From the NCBI GenBank assembly GCA_947303905.1, contig CAMYZR010000103.1:1-6091 (forward strand): a DNA stretch of 6,091 nt. The letters are read 5' to 3'. This document shows, piece after piece, positions 5,459 through 6,091 of this stretch. Numbering within the stretch: position 1 is the first letter of the stretch; each line of letters begins with the position of its first letter. The notes beneath the pieces were generated by a model. The model made no database searches. It saw nothing but the letters and a program-made list of their open reading frames with translations, and was not told the DNA's origin. The DNA is from an uncultured Atopobiaceae bacterium. GTDB taxonomy: Bacteria > Actinomycetota > Coriobacteriia > Coriobacteriales > Atopobiaceae. The position numbers and the translations under genes are program-made.

Positions 5459-6091
5459 GTGCCAAGCGTCATGCGCAGATACGCCGGCGGCGAAGGTCGC
5501 TTTGACCGTCCGTCGGGGCAGGAGGATCCCGACCGCGGCGCACCGGTCGTGCTGATGGTGTCCGGCGGCGCCGACTCCACGGCGCTTCTCGTGATGGCGG
5601 CAACCTCCAAGCTCGACATCGACGACGGTCGTGGCCTGGCGCGCATCGCACGCGAGCGACTTCACGTGCTGCACGTCAACCACTGCCTGCGTGGCATGGA
5701 CGCCGAGGAGGACGAGGAGTTTGTCCGCGAGCTGTCCGCGCGCTACGGCATTCCCTGCACGGTGCGCCGCATCGATGTCGCGGCGAGGGCCGAGGAGGCT
5801 CGCCAACGCGGCGACGCCACCTCGGGCAATGTGGAAAACGCAGGTCGCGAGGCCCGTTATGCCGCTGCGGCCGATCTCGCCAACCGCCTGGCGGAGGAGC
5901 ACGGCGTCCCGCGCTCGTCGGTACGCATCCTCACGGCGCACACCGCGGACGATCGCGCCGAGCGGGCGCTTCAGATAACGACGAGCGCGGAGGATGCCGT
6001 GGAGATGGTCCGGCATCAGCTGGAGGGCGAGCGGCTCGATTTCTGGCGTGAACTCGCCCATGCGGTTCCAGAGATCCGCGATTTCGAGGCC
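5459..6091 (+). CDS. tilS: tRNA(Ile)-lysidine synthetase TilS, N-terminal part; homology ends near 5962 at a junction
   Basis: TilS uses ATP to attach lysine to C34 of the CAU anticodon of tRNA-Ile2, making lysidine so that AUA is read as Ile. It is cytosolic and usually essential. From GTG 5459 the N-terminal ATP-pyrophosphatase domain is clear: P-loop SGGADS (35-40), HVNHCLRGMDAEED (72-85), ENAGREARY (126-134) and TAHTADDRAE (159-168). The family then expects T.L.R...GTG. Instead the frame continues RALQITTS and on to the window edge with nothing TilS-like. The minus strand over the same bases encodes a transposase fragment, so residues after about 168 are probably antisense noise. The frame stays open to the edge, hence the given end. 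Either the gene is interrupted by a rearrangement or the contig is chimeric here. The TilS identity of 5459-5962 is secure; the rest is not. Confidence 0.82.
   Translation, partial: MPSVMRRYAGGEGRFDRPSGQEDPDRGAPVVLMVSGGADSTALLVMAATSKLDIDDGRGLARIARERLHVLHVNHCLRGMDAEEDEEFVRELSARYGIPCTVRRIDVAARAEEARQRGDATSGNVENAGREARYAAAADLANRLAEEHGVPRSSVRILTAHTADDRAERALQITTSAEDAVEMVRHQLEGERLDFWRELAHAVPEIRDFEA
5945..6091 (-). pseudogene. Fragment of a Y1/REP-associated tyrosine transposase (HUH family)
   Basis: Read from 6091 leftwards on the minus strand, the frame is open with no start in view. It gives GLEIADLWNRMGEF, then LALQLMPDHLHGILRARR, then RPLGAIVRG at about 5965-5945. MPDHLHGIL is the HUH metal-binding motif (histidines at 6005-6007 and 5999-6001) of the IS200-like Y1 transposases and REP-associated tyrosine transposases. 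The following arginine-rich stretch and RPLG..I.G match the usual spacing before the catalytic Tyr helix. Left of about 5945 the same frame is simply antisense to tilS, so the catalytic tyrosine is missing. These enzymes make single-strand cuts at hairpin DNA. The N-terminal part lies beyond the edge. The call rests on motif recognition without a search. Confidence 0.65.

Overview
The window looks like chromosomal DNA from a high-GC actinobacterium, most probably a member of the Coriobacteriia (Olsenella/Atopobium-like). The basis is the GC-rich third codon positions, the Alr-rich proteins, and the mix of ClpB, a kinase-less PASTA membrane protein, Hsp20, a WalJ-type hydrolase and TilS. The lineage is inferred from style and content, not from a marker gene. 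Both ends cut through genes, so this may be a whole short contig.

Layout. Positions 1-630 hold the 3' end of clpB, closed by a strong intrinsic terminator. Positions 753-2862 form a two-gene unit: a 644-residue type II membrane protein with three extracellular PASTA domains, and an overlapping 60-residue acidic protein ending in DPWA. This unit meets a convergent gene (2901-3515, minus) for a C-terminally anchored, mostly disordered protein. The terminator hairpin of the forward unit lies over the last codons of that opposing gene. After an AT-richer divergent intergenic stretch comes hsp20 (3781-4212). Its leader of about 100 nt can fold into three successive hairpins, the last flanking the ribosome-binding site, and is a candidate thermosensor. 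A strong terminator follows. Then comes a gene-free stretch (4213-4516) with three abutting inverted repeats, two of which are copies of one 28-bp palindrome. A WalJ/YycJ-family metallo-beta-lactamase-fold gene runs on the minus strand (4517-5293), divergent from tilS (from 5459).

How they fit. ClpB (disaggregase) and Hsp20 (holdase) are partners in rescue of aggregated protein, so the window has a proteostasis flavour. The PASTA protein and the WalJ-like hydrolase suggest cell-envelope functions, but no shared operon shows this. TilS is a tRNA-modification enzyme.

Most unusual points. First, the TilS sequence is clear up to its TAHTADDRAE motif (about 5962) and then stops resembling TilS. 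From there to the window edge the minus strand reads as part of a Y1/REP-associated tyrosine transposase with an MPDHLHGIL HUH motif, so the end is a rearranged or chimeric junction. Second, the paired palindromes at 4320-4425 carry a pair-preserving base change between copies. Third, the hsp20 leader is strongly structured.
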